From Corynebacterium nuruki S6-4 (lineage in GTDB: Bacteria; Actinomycetota; Actinomycetes; Mycobacteriales; Mycobacteriaceae), in the NCBI RefSeq assembly GCF_007970465.1, contig NZ_CP042429.1, positions 1,178,001 to 1,242,000 of the forward strand: a stretch of 64,000 bases of DNA, read 5' to 3'. Below are positions 30,015 through 38,456 of the stretch, piece by piece (position 1 is the stretch's first letter; each line of letters begins with the position of its first letter). The notes under the pieces are model-generated. The model made no database searches, had not been told where the DNA came from, and worked only from the letters and a program-made list of their open reading frames with translations. The position numbers and the translations under genes were made by a program.

Positions 30015-30265
30015 GGAAGGGCTACCCCTTTATTTCTCTACTCGACTCAGGCCATCCTCCCCGCCGGTCGGCGCGGGAGGACAATCTGACTGGACTCACT
30101 TGCTTGCTTTCACTGCGTTCGACGCCTGACATCCCGACTCTCAGCGACCCGGGAGAGGGAAACGCATGCTCCGGCGCACACGTGACCGATGGTCGAACAG
30201 CGACTGCTCAAGACTACCCGGAGTGGCGCCCAACACCAAAATCATATCGGCGCTACCCCAGGACG
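30015..30265 (-). other. rne-rplU intergenic region with leader hairpin
   Basis: 251 bases without a gene. The only clear structure is a hairpin at 30056-30080 (CCTCCC with GGGAGG outside, CGCC with GGCG inside, one bulge), about 40 bases before the rplU start. It could be a leader structure for autogenous control of rplU-rpmA, or the terminator of rne. I found no convincing promoter boxes. Confidence 0.4.
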
Positions 30266-33200
30266 TCAGTGGGAGCGCCGCACGACACGCCGGCGTCCAC
30301 CACGGCGTCCGCCCCGGTGCGGGGCGTCACCACCGGACCTGCCGGCCGACTGTGTCGCCTGCTCCTGCTGCCGTGCACCCCGGGACGGGGCCGCCTCGTC
30401 GGCGGGCGCGGCGGGCGTTTCCTCGACGACGAGGTAGTCCTCCGGCTGCGGCGGAACGTCGGAGCGCGAGGCCCCACGGGTCCGGCGGCGCCGACGGGGC
30501 GAGGCGTCGAACTCGGCCTTCGCCGCCGCATAGCTGCCGCGCGGACCGGCCGGGGACTCCGGCTCGGCCACGGGCTCTGCCACGGGCTCGGTCGCGGACT
30601 CTGCCACGGTCTCCGCGTCCGTCTCCCGGGTCGTCGGCGCAGTCGCCTGCGTCTCCGGCTGCGTGGTCGTGCGGACCACCCGCCGACGGCCGCGACGGTC
30701 GCGTCGGGTCTGCGTCCGAGCCGCCGTCACCGGAGTGTCGGTCGACTGGTCGGCGACATAGTCGGCGCCCGTCGGCTCCTCCGGGTCGATCTCACCGGCG
30801 TGCGCGATCGCGGACGCCGCGATGTCCGACAGATCATCCTGTGCCGGCTCCTGTTCCTGCGTCGCCTGCTCCGCGGTGTCTCCGTGGTGCTGACCGTGGA
30901 TCCGACGCACCACACGCCGACGGCGACGCTGACCCGTCGCGGCCTCCGTCTCTGCGGCCGGCTCGGCCTCCGGCTCAGCAACCTGCTCGGCGGTCGCCTC
31001 GGCGACCGCCGCCGGCAGGTCCGCCTTGTGCTCGGTGACGACCTCGACGGCTTCCCCGTCGGCGTCCTCCCGGGCCTTCTCGTAGCGGGCCTTGAGTTCG
31101 GCCTGTTCCTTGGCCTGCCGACGCTCCGAGCGACCGTTGTGGTCACGACGACCGTCGTTGACGGTGCGGTCGATCTCCTCGTCACTGTGCTCGACGGGAT
31201 CGTCGTGGAGGATGATCCCGCGTCCCTCACAGTGCTCGCAGACTGTCGAGTAGGTGTCCAGCAGGCCGGTCCCGAGCCGCTTCCTCGTCATCTGCACCAG
31301 GCCGAGGCTCGTGACCTCGGAGACCTTGTGACGGGTCCGGTCGAAGGCCAGGTTCTCCGTCAGGCGGCGCAGCACCAGTTCCCGGTTCTCCGGCAGCACC
31401 ATGTCGATGAAGTCGACGACGATCATGCCGCCCATGTCACGCAGCCGCATCTGGCGGACGATCTCCTCGGCCGCCTCGATGTTGTTCTTCGTGACGGTCT
31501 CCTCGAGGTTCCCGCCGGAGCCGACGAAACTGCCCGTGTTGACGTCGATGACCGTCATCGCCTCGGTCGGGTCGATGATCAGGTAGCCGCCCGACGGCAG
31601 CCAGACCTTGCGGCTGAGCGCCTTGGTGAGCTGTTCGTCGATCTTCCGGTCGGCGAAGACGTCCTTGCCGTCGTGCTTGGCCGGATCGTAGGTGACCAGC
31701 CGGTCCTCGAGGTCCGGGGCCATGCGGTGGACGTAGTCGCGGACGACCTGCCAGGACTTCTCCCCGTCGACGACGAGCTCGTTGATGTCCTCGGTGAAGA
31801 TGTCCCGGATGACCTTGACGAGCATGTTCGGCTCTTCGTACATGGTCTCGGGCTTCGTGCCCTTGCGGTTGCGGGCCTTCTCCTCCCGTGCCTGGATGTC
31901 GGTCCAGCGGCGGTCCAGCCGGTCGACGTCCTCGGCGATCATCTCCTCGCTGACACCTTCGGCGGCGGTACGGATGATGGTGCCGCCGTCGGAGGGGACG
32001 ACGTCGGTGAGGATCTTCTTCAGCCGCTTGCGCTCCCCTTCGGGCAGCCGGCGGGAGATGCCGTGGGTCTTCCCGCCGGGCAGGTAGACAAGGAAGCGTC
32101 CGGCGAAGCTGATCCGGTTGGTCAGTCGGGCGCCCTTGTGTCCGATGGGGTCCTTGATGACCTGGACGAGCACCTGGTCGCCGTTCTTGAGCGCCTGCTC
32201 GATCTTCCGGTTCTTGCTGTGCAGGTGCGGGCTGTGCCAGTTGACCTCGCTGGCGTACAGCACGGCGTTGCGGCCGGTTCCGATGTCGATGAACGCGGCC
32301 TCCATGCTGGCCAGGACGTTCTGGACGCGACCCAGGTAGATGTTGCCGATGGTCGAGGACTGGGTGTCGCTGGTGACGAAGTGCTCGACGAGCTGCCCGT
32401 CCTCGGTCAGCGCGACCTGGGTGGTGGTGCCGGGGTGGTCACTGCGCTCGGAATCGCGCACGACCATCTCGCGGTACAGGTTCTCCCGGTGGGCCTTGAA
32501 TTCGGCGCGGGAGACGACCTTGCTCTTCTCCTGGTTCTGCTCCTGGCGCCACAGGCGCTTGGAGGCAAGCCGGGTCGACCCCTTCAGCTTCACCGGCTCG
32601 TCGACGATCTCCACACCGTCGGCGGTGACACGCCGGGGGGCGGAGTCCGCGGACGCCGGTGCGGCAGCGCCGGTCCTGCCGTTGTGCTGCGGGGTTGCGG
32701 GGGTGGTGTCCTGCGGGACGCCGCGACCGCGGCCTGCGCCGCGGCGGCCACGGCGGCGGCCGGAATCGTGGTCCGCGGTGCTGTCCGACCTGTCGTCGGC
32801 GCCGGCCTTGGCAGCCTTGCCGGGCTTGCCGCTCTGACCGTTCTTCCCGGCCGCACCGTTCTGCTCGGCACGGCGCCGACGCAGCAGCTCTGCGTCGGAG
32901 GCGGCGGTACGCGATCCCACCCGCCGGATCACGCGGCGCCGCACCACCCGGGCGGGTGCCTCGGCCGCCGCGGAACCGTTCTCAGCGGATTCTGCCGGAG
33001 CCTGCGACTTCTCCTGCGCCTCCTTCGGTGCCTCCTTCTGCGCCAGCTTCTGGCCGGTCTTCTTCGGCGCCTTCTTCCCACCGGTCTTCTCAGGGGCCGG
33101 CTCCGCCGGGGTCTCCGTCTCAGATACCGCGGGGGCGTCCTGTGCCGCCCGGGTCCGCCGACTCCGGCGCGACCGACGCCCGCCGGTCTTCTTCGCCGTG

Positions 33201-33790
33201 TCCTGCTGCTCCTGAGCCTCGGCCTGTGCCTGCTCAGCGACGTCCGGCCCGGTCACGGCCACCGGTTCGACGAACTCCACGGCCTCCACCGGCTGCGGGG
33301 ACGAGTCCGTCGTCTTTTTCGCCGCCGTCTTCTTCGCGGTGGTCTTCCCTGCCGCCGCCTTCTTGGCCGCCGCCTTCTTCGCCGGGGCCGGCGCGGTCTC
33401 CTCCTCCGCAGACGCAACGGTCACGGCATCCGCGGCCGGTTCCGGGGCGTTCTTCCCGGCAGGCGCCTTCTTCGCAGCGACCTTCTTCGCCGGTGCCTTC
33501 TTGGCCGGCGCCTTCTTCGCGGCAGTCTTCTTTGCGCCGGCCTTCTTCGCCCGCGCCTTCTCCGGCTCCGCGGCCGCACGCAGCGACGCCAGGACCGTCT
33601 CGACATCCGCCTTCGGCAGTGTGGAGGTCGCCTTCTTCCCGCCGTACCCCTGGGAATCCAGGACGGCGATCATCTCCGCGCTCGGCACCCCCAGTGCCTT
33701 CGCCAGCGCGTGGACGCGGACCTTCTCCCCCATGTTTTCTGTTGTCACGCCCACGGCAGTCGCCGCGAGCTGCTGGCTGATCTGAGCCAC
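30266..33790 (-). CDS. rne: Ribonuclease E/G, long actinobacterial form
   Basis: A 1174-residue endoribonuclease for rRNA, tRNA and mRNA processing. Layout: an IF2_N-like helix domain (about 22-70, VRVHALAKALGVPSAEMIAVLDSQG); a long disordered part with histone-H1-like KKAPAKKAPAKK repeats and Arg-rich stretches (about 80-500); the S1 domain (IGNIYLGRVQNVLASMEAAFIDIG); the DNase-I-like catalytic core with the metal ligands in MTVIDVNTG and VVDFIDM; the zinc-link CEHCEGRG; and a C-terminal disordered Arg/Glu-rich tail of about 300 residues. The GTG at 33790 has AGGAGAACT directly upstream. The frame stays open 147 bases further but without support. Confidence 0.95.
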   Translation of the reverse strand: MAQISQQLAATAVGVTTENMGEKVRVHALAKALGVPSAEMIAVLDSQGYGGKKATSTLPKADVETVLASLRAAAEPEKARAKKAGAKKTAAKKAPAKKAPAKKVAAKKAPAGKNAPEPAADAVTVASAEEETAPAPAKKAAAKKAAAGKTTAKKTAAKKTTDSSPQPVEAVEFVEPVAVTGPDVAEQAQAEAQEQQDTAKKTGGRRSRRSRRTRAAQDAPAVSETETPAEPAPEKTGGKKAPKKTGQKLAQKEAPKEAQEKSQAPAESAENGSAAAEAPARVVRRRVIRRVGSRTAASDAELLRRRRAEQNGAAGKNGQSGKPGKAAKAGADDRSDSTADHDSGRRRGRRGAGRGRGVPQDTTPATPQHNGRTGAAAPASADSAPRRVTADGVEIVDEPVKLKGSTRLASKRLWRQEQNQEKSKVVSRAEFKAHRENLYREMVVRDSERSDHPGTTTQVALTEDGQLVEHFVTSDTQSSTIGNIYLGRVQNVLASMEAAFIDIGTGRNAVLYASEVNWHSPHLHSKNRKIEQALKNGDQVLVQVIKDPIGHKGARLTNRISFAGRFLVYLPGGKTHGISRRLPEGERKRLKKILTDVVPSDGGTIIRTAAEGVSEEMIAEDVDRLDRRWTDIQAREEKARNRKGTKPETMYEEPNMLVKVIRDIFTEDINELVVDGEKSWQVVRDYVHRMAPDLEDRLVTYDPAKHDGKDVFADRKIDEQLTKALSRKVWLPSGGYLIIDPTEAMTVIDVNTGSFVGSGGNLEETVTKNNIEAAEEIVRQMRLRDMGGMIVVDFIDMVLPENRELVLRRLTENLAFDRTRHKVSEVTSLGLVQMTRKRLGTGLLDTYSTVCEHCEGRGIILHDDPVEHSDEEIDRTVNDGRRDHNGRSERRQAKEQAELKARYEKAREDADGEAVEVVTEHKADLPAAVAEATAEQVAEPEAEPAAETEAATGQRRRRRVVRRIHGQHHGDTAEQATQEQEPAQDDLSDIAASAIAHAGEIDPEEPTGADYVADQSTDTPVTAARTQTRRDRRGRRRVVRTTTQPETQATAPTTRETDAETVAESATEPVAEPVAEPESPAGPRGSYAAAKAEFDASPRRRRRTRGASRSDVPPQPEDYLVVEETPAAPADEAAPSRGARQQEQATQSAGRSGGDAPHRGGRRGGRRRVVRRSH

Positions 33791-34079
33791 AGTTCTCCTA
33801 GTTCCACCACGGGATGCATCATGCCGGTGGGCGCAGCTGTCGCAGCCTCGCACCAGCTCACCGCCCTTCCCGTTGTCGGGGCGGACCGTGGAATATCGGT
33901 TGTCAGTGAAGTTTTTCCGATGGCACTCGTCGCACATCGCGTACTTATTCTCTCATACCTGGACCACCCCCGTCCGTTCGCATGCCGGATCAACTCGGGT
34001 AGCCTCACTGAAAGTGATGTAGATCACACACGGGGCTTGTCCCCGTCCACCCGTCCCCGAGATAGCGAAGGTGACCCCG
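33791..34079. promoter_or_regulatory. Divergent promoter region rne / DUF4334 gene with a GlxR-like site
   Basis: Regulatory gap of 289 bases. AGTGATGTAGATCACA at 34013-34028 matches the corynebacterial GlxR (cAMP-dependent CRP) consensus TGTGANNTANNTCACA at all fixed positions but the first. It is centred about 60 bases before the DUF4334 gene and far from rne, so it probably acts on the former. No other clear element was seen. Confidence 0.6.
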
Positions 34080-34673
34080 ATGCCCACCACCGCACCACAG
34101 TTCACCGGCCACACCGCCCTGTCGTCCCTCGAAACCGACGGCTGCACCGCCGACGAGGCGCTCACATTCTTCGACACCCTGCCACCGGTCGCCGCCGAGG
34201 AGGTCACCGGTTCCTGGCGCGGCGCCGAGATCGCCACCGGCTCACCGATGGATGGCCTGCCGGACCTCGCCGGCTGGCACGGCGTCCGGATCCACAGTGC
34301 CGACAGCGCCCACCCGCTGATCATGACGGGAACGCACGGCCGCTACTCGCTCAATCCCGCCCTGCTGCCGTTGCGTACGCCCGACGGACTCGTCCCGCTG
34401 CTGCGCCGGCAGCTGACCCGGTCGCTGACCCTCCGGCTGCTGCCGATGCTCGCCACCGAGCAGAGCACCGCCGTGGTCCGGCACATCGAGTACCGCGGCA
34501 TGGTCTCGGCCGCGGTCGTCTACGATGCCCTGCCGGTCACCGAGTACCTCCGCGCGGTCGACCGCAACACCCTCGTCGGAGCCCTGGACGCCGCCGAACT
34601 GCCCACCCCCTGGTTCTTCACCCTGCACCGGCAGGGCGCCCACGGCCGGGACCTGCCTCCGGTATCCTCATAG
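34080..34673 (+). CDS. GXWXG and DUF4334 domain protein
   Basis: A 197-residue soluble protein. The N-terminal half has the GXWXG pattern (TGSWRGAEIATG, about residues 43-54) and the C-terminal half is the DUF4334 domain (VVRHIEYRGMVSAAVVYDALPVTEYLRAVD). The two domains normally occur together; the biochemical role is unknown, though several relatives lie near lipid or aromatic metabolism genes. The ATG at 34080 is chosen because GAAGG lies eight bases upstream; a GTG three codons earlier is possible. A GlxR-like site upstream suggests catabolite control. Confidence 0.83.
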   Translation: MPTTAPQFTGHTALSSLETDGCTADEALTFFDTLPPVAAEEVTGSWRGAEIATGSPMDGLPDLAGWHGVRIHSADSAHPLIMTGTHGRYSLNPALLPLRTPDGLVPLLRRQLTRSLTLRLLPMLATEQSTAVVRHIEYRGMVSAAVVYDALPVTEYLRAVDRNTLVGALDAAELPTPWFFTLHRQGAHGRDLPPVSS

Positions 34674-34676
34674 AAT

Positions 34677-35480
34677 GTGACATCTTCTGCGCAGGACCTT
34701 CTCAGCTTCCAGACTTCGTTGCGACCCCCGCGCAGCCTCCGCATCCTCGCCGCCGTCGCTGTGGGTGTGGTCTTCACCCTGGCAACCTCACCACTGTCGC
34801 CGGTCTGGATCCTCTTCATCTTCGCCGCCGCGGTCATCCTCGCCGGCCTGTGGACCGGTGCACAGAATCAGGCCCGCGGCCTGCGCGGCAACGGTCATGC
34901 CCCGATGCGACCGGACGCCGAGACCTCGGTCGTCCTCGGCGGCGACGTCCCCCTCCCCCGGCCGTGGTGGCGGCAGTGGGACCTCTGGCTCCCCCTCGCC
35001 TACGTCACCGTGTGCTTCCTCATCTCCGACACTCTCGGCGCGATCGACTCGCCGGTCGTCAGCTGGATCGCCGCCATCGTGCTCGGCTGCCTGGCGACCG
35101 GCGGCCTGCTCTGGTGGTGGGTCGGAACCAACGGCAGCCCGTCCGGCTACCAGCCGCTGTCCACCCTGGTCCGCCGGGCCCCGCAGTGGCGTCCCGCCGA
35201 CGACGGGGAGGCGGTCGCCGCCGTGCTCTACGCGGTCGACGCCTACCCCCGGGGCCAGCAGCTGCGCCGGGACACCCTCGACACCGCCGCCGGTGCCCTG
35301 TTCGATCTCACGCCGGACGCCGTCTCCCGGGCGCTCGGTGAACTCGGCGGACGCGGTGACGTCCTCGTCACTGTCGAACGCGACCGGGACGGCGTCCGGA
35401 CCCAGTGGCTCAGCCTGACCCCGGCCGGGGTGGACGCGGTCGTCGCGTCCTTCCGGTCCTTCCGCTCCCCCGTCGGCTGA
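34677..35480 (+). CDS. Membrane protein with C-terminal winged-helix-like region, function unknown
   Basis: A 267-residue protein of no family I can name. It has two N-terminal helices (about residues 22-37 and 42-58), two more (about 103-120 and 126-150), then a soluble C-terminal domain of about 110 residues that looks like a winged helix (GQQLRRDTLDTAAGALFDLTPDAVSRALGELGGRGDVLVTVERD). The GTG start at 34677 is three bases after the stop of the DUF4334 gene, so the two probably form an operon. A membrane-tethered DNA-binding or sensor role is only a guess. Confidence 0.72.
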   Translation: MTSSAQDLLSFQTSLRPPRSLRILAAVAVGVVFTLATSPLSPVWILFIFAAAVILAGLWTGAQNQARGLRGNGHAPMRPDAETSVVLGGDVPLPRPWWRQWDLWLPLAYVTVCFLISDTLGAIDSPVVSWIAAIVLGCLATGGLLWWWVGTNGSPSGYQPLSTLVRRAPQWRPADDGEAVAAVLYAVDAYPRGQQLRRDTLDTAAGALFDLTPDAVSRALGELGGRGDVLVTVERDRDGVRTQWLSLTPAGVDAVVASFRSFRSPVG

Positions 35481-35495
35481 TCCCCCCGGCGCCCT

Positions 35496-35912
35496 TTAGC
35501 TGTCGAGGTGCGGGAACCAGATGTTGATCTCGCGCTCGGCGGAGAGCACCGAGTCGGAGCCGTGGACGACATTCTCGCCGACGGTGGTGGCGAAGTCGCC
35601 GCGGATGGAACCCGGGGTGGCCGCGGCCACCGGGTCAGTGCCGCCCGCGAGCTGACGCCAGGCCTCGATGGCCCGCTCGCCCTCGACGACGCCCGCGATG
35701 AGCGGGGCGCCGGTGACGAATTCGACGAGGCCGTCGTAGAACGGCTTGCCCTTGTGCTCTTCGTAGTGCTTCTCGGCGGTCTCACGGTCGGTGAGGCGCA
35801 GGTCGAGCGCGACCAGCTTGAGGCCCTTGCGCTCGATGCGGGAGATGATCTCGCCGACGAGTCCGCGCTGGACACCGTCCGGCTTGATGAGGATGAGAGT
35901 GCGTTCAGTCAT
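35496..35912 (-). CDS. ndk: Nucleoside diphosphate kinase
   Basis: A 138-residue Ndk that balances NTP pools. Starts [17 protein letters not shown]; the phosphohistidine is in [16 protein letters not shown] near residue 117. Normal family length. The ATG at 35912 is used; an in-frame extension of eight codons upstream has no support. It belongs to the valS-folC-DUF4233-ndk neighbourhood, but here is cut off from it by the DUF559-like gene and an FMN reductase. Confidence 0.97.
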   Translation of the reverse strand: MTERTLILIKPDGVQRGLVGEIISRIERKGLKLVALDLRLTDRETAEKHYEEHKGKPFYDGLVEFVTGAPLIAGVVEGERAIEAWRQLAGGTDPVAAATPGSIRGDFATTVGENVVHGSDSVLSAEREINIWFPHLDS

Positions 35913-36008
35913 GGCGGTCAGGGTACCGGATGGCACTGTGATCCCCTATGCTGGGTACCTCATGTCGGGGTCAGGGGGACACCGGCAGGGGACGGAAGAG
36001 GGGCACTG

Positions 36009-37088
36009 ATGTACCGGGGCGGGGAGATTGACCGACAGGTAACGGATGCATGGAACGCACCCGGACACCTGACGGCGACCGGGGCACCCGTCGACCGGGC
36101 GACCGACGGATACACCGAGGTCAACGGACTGTGGGTGCCGGACGGTGCACTGCGGGACGACGATGACGTCGCCCGCGGCAGGCGCAGCCATCCCCGCGGA
36201 ATCGGCTACGGGCTCACCGCACTGACCAGGGCGCGCATCCTCGCCCGTCAGCACCCCGACTGGGTCCTGTCCGGCTGGAGCGCCGCGGACGTCTGGGGCC
36301 TCCCGTGGTTCTGCGACGACGCGGACACATGTGCCGTCGCACCGGTCACTCCCCGCCGGGCACGGGACGCCACGGACTGCACGGTCCGGCGCCGCACCCC
36401 CGCACTCGCTGGGATCGGTACCGTGGCAGTCGACCCGCTCTGCCCGACACTGCAGGTCACGCCGCCGGTCCTCACCCTGATCCACTGCCTGCAGTCGGTG
36501 TGGCGCGGCGAGCACTGCTGGGACGTCCCCGGCGGAACCGGACTCAGCGACCGGGGGCTGCGCGCCGTCCAGACCGTGGACGCCCTGTGCACACTGTTCG
36601 GCGTGGCGCCGGCAGCGCTTCAGGAGGCCTGCCGGGATCACTTCCGCGCAGCCATCCTGCGCCGGATCGTCGCCGTGGCTGATCAGGGCACGGATTCGCC
36701 GATGGAGACGGTGATGCGGTTGAAGGTGTCGGGCATTCTCCGGGCTCTGGTGGCCCGGGGCGCGCTGGCGGATCTTCCCGACCTGACCGCCCAGCTGGTG
36801 GTCCACGCCGACGGGGCGACCTCGGACCCGGTCCACACGGGCATCACCGGCAGCGGACGGATCATCGCCCGCCTGGATCTCGGGATCGCGTCACTGCGCC
36901 TGGGTCTGCAGTACGACGGCTCGGGGCATCTGGTCAAGGAGCAGCGGGACCGGGATTCCCGGATCACCGCCGATCTGGCGAACCTCGACTGGCACACCCT
37001 GCGAATGACCTTCGGTCATCTCACCGACGACCGGTTGCTGTGGAAGACCGTCACCGACGGCATCCGGCTGTGCCTGTCGCGCCTGTGA
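36009..37088 (+). CDS. DUF559-like protein, paralogue of 8123-9181
   Basis: A 359-residue relative of the gene at 8123. It has the same order of elements: an N-terminal RARILARQHPDWVLSGWSAADVWGLPW segment, a middle helix-rich part, then SPMETVMRL, a strand with LDLGIASLRLGLQYDGSGHL, a glutamine, a run of arginines and LDWHTLRM. The catalytic-type positions read D-(x)n-Q-Y-D-G-x-G-H, so the usual glutamate is replaced by glutamine and the spacing before His is altered. It may be a non-catalytic member. GAGGGG precedes the ATG. The bases around the start (GGGGCACTG, TACCGGG) match those near the start of the other copy. Function unknown. Confidence 0.7.
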   Translation: MYRGGEIDRQVTDAWNAPGHLTATGAPVDRATDGYTEVNGLWVPDGALRDDDDVARGRRSHPRGIGYGLTALTRARILARQHPDWVLSGWSAADVWGLPWFCDDADTCAVAPVTPRRARDATDCTVRRRTPALAGIGTVAVDPLCPTLQVTPPVLTLIHCLQSVWRGEHCWDVPGGTGLSDRGLRAVQTVDALCTLFGVAPAALQEACRDHFRAAILRRIVAVADQGTDSPMETVMRLKVSGILRALVARGALADLPDLTAQLVVHADGATSDPVHTGITGSGRIIARLDLGIASLRLGLQYDGSGHLVKEQRDRDSRITADLANLDWHTLRMTFGHLTDDRLLWKTVTDGIRLCLSRL

Positions 37089-37090
37089 CG

Positions 37091-37142
37091 GTGGGAAGCG
37101 GTTGTGGGATACGCCTGCGGGATGCGACTGTGGGATGCGACG
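37091..37142 (+). repeat. 13-bp tandem repeat, four units
   Basis: Four degenerate copies of a 13-base unit, GTGGGATGCGACT and variants (37091, 37104, 37117, 37130), directly behind the stop of the DUF559-like gene. The unit count is not a multiple of a helical turn. No coding function seen. Confidence 0.75.
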
Positions 37143-37174
37143 TCGCGCTGTCTCCGCGGCGACCACCGCCGATG

Positions 37175-37283
37175 AACATTATGCGTCAACATTATGCGTT
37201 CTCAACACCACCAACCACCATGAAACTCACTGGTCAAGGAGCTATTTGTCACCTGGAGTGAGCGCTACAGCGCGCATAATGTT
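37175..37283. repeat. AACATTATGCG repeats, two direct and one inverted
   Basis: AACATTATGCGT occurs at 37175-37186 and 37188-37199 (13-base step), and the inverse CGCATAATGTT occurs at 37273-37283. The 73 bases between are visibly AT-richer than the neighbourhood. They look like a set of binding sites or remnant ends of a small mobile element. The rest of the 37089-37366 gap shows nothing else. Confidence 0.7.
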
Positions 37284-37366
37284 TAGCCGGCGTCCGGGTG
37301 GCGGGGTCGGCCTTCGAGTGGCGGCCAGATGACCCCCGGAGCGACGGGACCAGGCGGAACGCCGAC

Positions 37367-37936
37367 CTACAGCGCGGCGACGACGGCCTTGCCGAGCTCG
37401 ACGAGAGCGGTCCGCTGCGCCTCACCGGGAGTGAAGGTGAAGTCCGGGAAGACCTCGGCGAAGGGGAGCTTCACGTCCTCACCGACGAGCTTCATGCCCA
37501 GGAAGGTGACGACCGTGTGCCAGTGGCCGATGGCAGAGGAGGCGCCGGTGCTGCCCCAGCCGATGAAGCCGACCGGCTTGCCGGTCCACTCGGCGAACAG
37601 GGCGTCCACCGCGTTCTTCATGACGCCGGGGACCGAGCCGTTGTACTCACCGGTGGCGAAGATGAAGCCGTCGTAGCTGCCGACGGTCTTCGACCAGGCG
37701 TCGAGTTCCGGCTCCTCGTATTCGCCCTCGTGCATCCGCGGCGGGGTGGCGGAGGTGAACTTGCCGAGGTTCTGCTCGGCGAGGTCGAGGACCTCGAACT
37801 CGGCGCCGAGACCGGCGGCGTTGAGGGTCTCGGCGGCCCAGGTGGCGACCTTGATGGAGTTACGGCCTTCCCGGACGGTACCGGCGAAGACGGCGATGCG
37901 AGGAACAGAACGGGCGGCAGAACTGGAGGATGTCAT
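37367..37936 (-). CDS. NADPH-dependent FMN reductase family protein
   Basis: A 189-residue flavodoxin-fold reductase. The FMN phosphate loop is AVFAGTVREGRNSIKVATW near residue 14, and the GEYNGSVPGVMKNAVDALFAEWTGKPVGFIGWGSTGA block is the family signature. Such enzymes reduce quinones, azo dyes or flavin, and are often induced by electrophiles. Start ATG at 37936 is preferred over a GTG two codons upstream, because a TTGACA/TAGAAC promoter places the transcript start next to it. A palindromic operator overlaps the -35 box. Confidence 0.9.
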   Translation of the reverse strand: MTSSSSAARSVPRIAVFAGTVREGRNSIKVATWAAETLNAAGLGAEFEVLDLAEQNLGKFTSATPPRMHEGEYEEPELDAWSKTVGSYDGFIFATGEYNGSVPGVMKNAVDALFAEWTGKPVGFIGWGSTGASSAIGHWHTVVTFLGMKLVGEDVKLPFAEVFPDFTFTPGEAQRTALVELGKAVVAAL

Positions 37937-37944
37937 GTCCACCA

Positions 37945-37976
37945 GTTCTACCGCCCGTTAGTTGACGTGTCAACTA
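37945..37976 (-). promoter_or_regulatory. Promoter and palindromic operator of the FMN reductase gene
   Basis: On the minus strand, -35 TTGACA (37968-37973) and -10 TAGAAC (37945-37950) are 17 bases apart. The 18-base palindrome TAGTTGACGTGTCAACTA (37959-37976; 8-bp arms, 2-base centre) covers the -35 and also the stop codon of the upstream gene. Size and symmetry fit a MarR- or TetR-type repressor; no such gene is nearby. Confidence 0.65.
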
Positions 37977-38456
37977 CAGTCCGGAGTCCTTGTTCTCGTC
38001 GACCCAGACGTGCTGCGCGGGCAGCAGTCCGCGCTCCATCCGCTTCTTCAGGTGACCGCGCAGGTAGTACGTGTACCACCACGCCAGGATGAACAGCACC
38101 GCCACCACCAGCACGACCGGGTGCACGATCACCCCGAGCACCAGGAACACCTGCAGGACGATGTTCATCACGTCCGCCCACGGCTTGAACTGCAGGAAGC
38201 TGGCGACCGTCATGGCCACCGCCAGCACCCCGATGTAGATGAAGTTGAAGGGGGTCGCGTACTCGCCGTCCCACATCTTCCCGATGACCGGGAGAATCAG
38301 GAAGACCGCCAGGGCCTCCATGATCATGATGCCGGCCATCATCCCCTTCAGTCCCCGGAACGGGTCGACCTGCGGGGCGTGCCCCTTCCCCAGCGGTCCG
38401 ACCTCGTCGCCGGTGGAGCGCCTGTCGCGCCTGTTGCCGTCCGTCACATCACTCAC
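37974..38456 (-). CDS. DUF4233 membrane protein
   Basis: A 160-residue protein with a charged N-terminus of about 40 residues and four hydrophobic helices (starting GLKGMMAGIMIMEALAVFLILPVIGK, the DUF4233 signature). In actinobacteria this gene regularly follows folC. The GTG start overlaps the stop of the LOG gene (GTGA). Function unknown; it ends in a charged VDENKDSGL tail. The C-terminal VFLVLGVIVHPVVLVVAVLFILAWW is two adjoining helices. Confidence 0.87.
   Translation of the reverse strand: MSDVTDGNRRDRRSTGDEVGPLGKGHAPQVDPFRGLKGMMAGIMIMEALAVFLILPVIGKMWDGEYATPFNFIYIGVLAVAMTVASFLQFKPWADVMNIVLQVFLVLGVIVHPVVLVVAVLFILAWWYTYYLRGHLKKRMERGLLPAQHVWVDENKDSGL

Noticed and set aside
33791..33937. 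In-frame upstream extension of rne with two CxxC pairs (CDEC, CDSC)
   Set aside because: The GTG at 33790 has an excellent ribosome site and matches the start of the IF2-like domain; the extension has none.
30104..35341. A 1745-codon open frame on the plus strand opposite rne
   Set aside because: It is the mirror of a high-GC gene; composition is Arg/Gly/Leu-rich without domains, and it runs through two real genes on its own strand.
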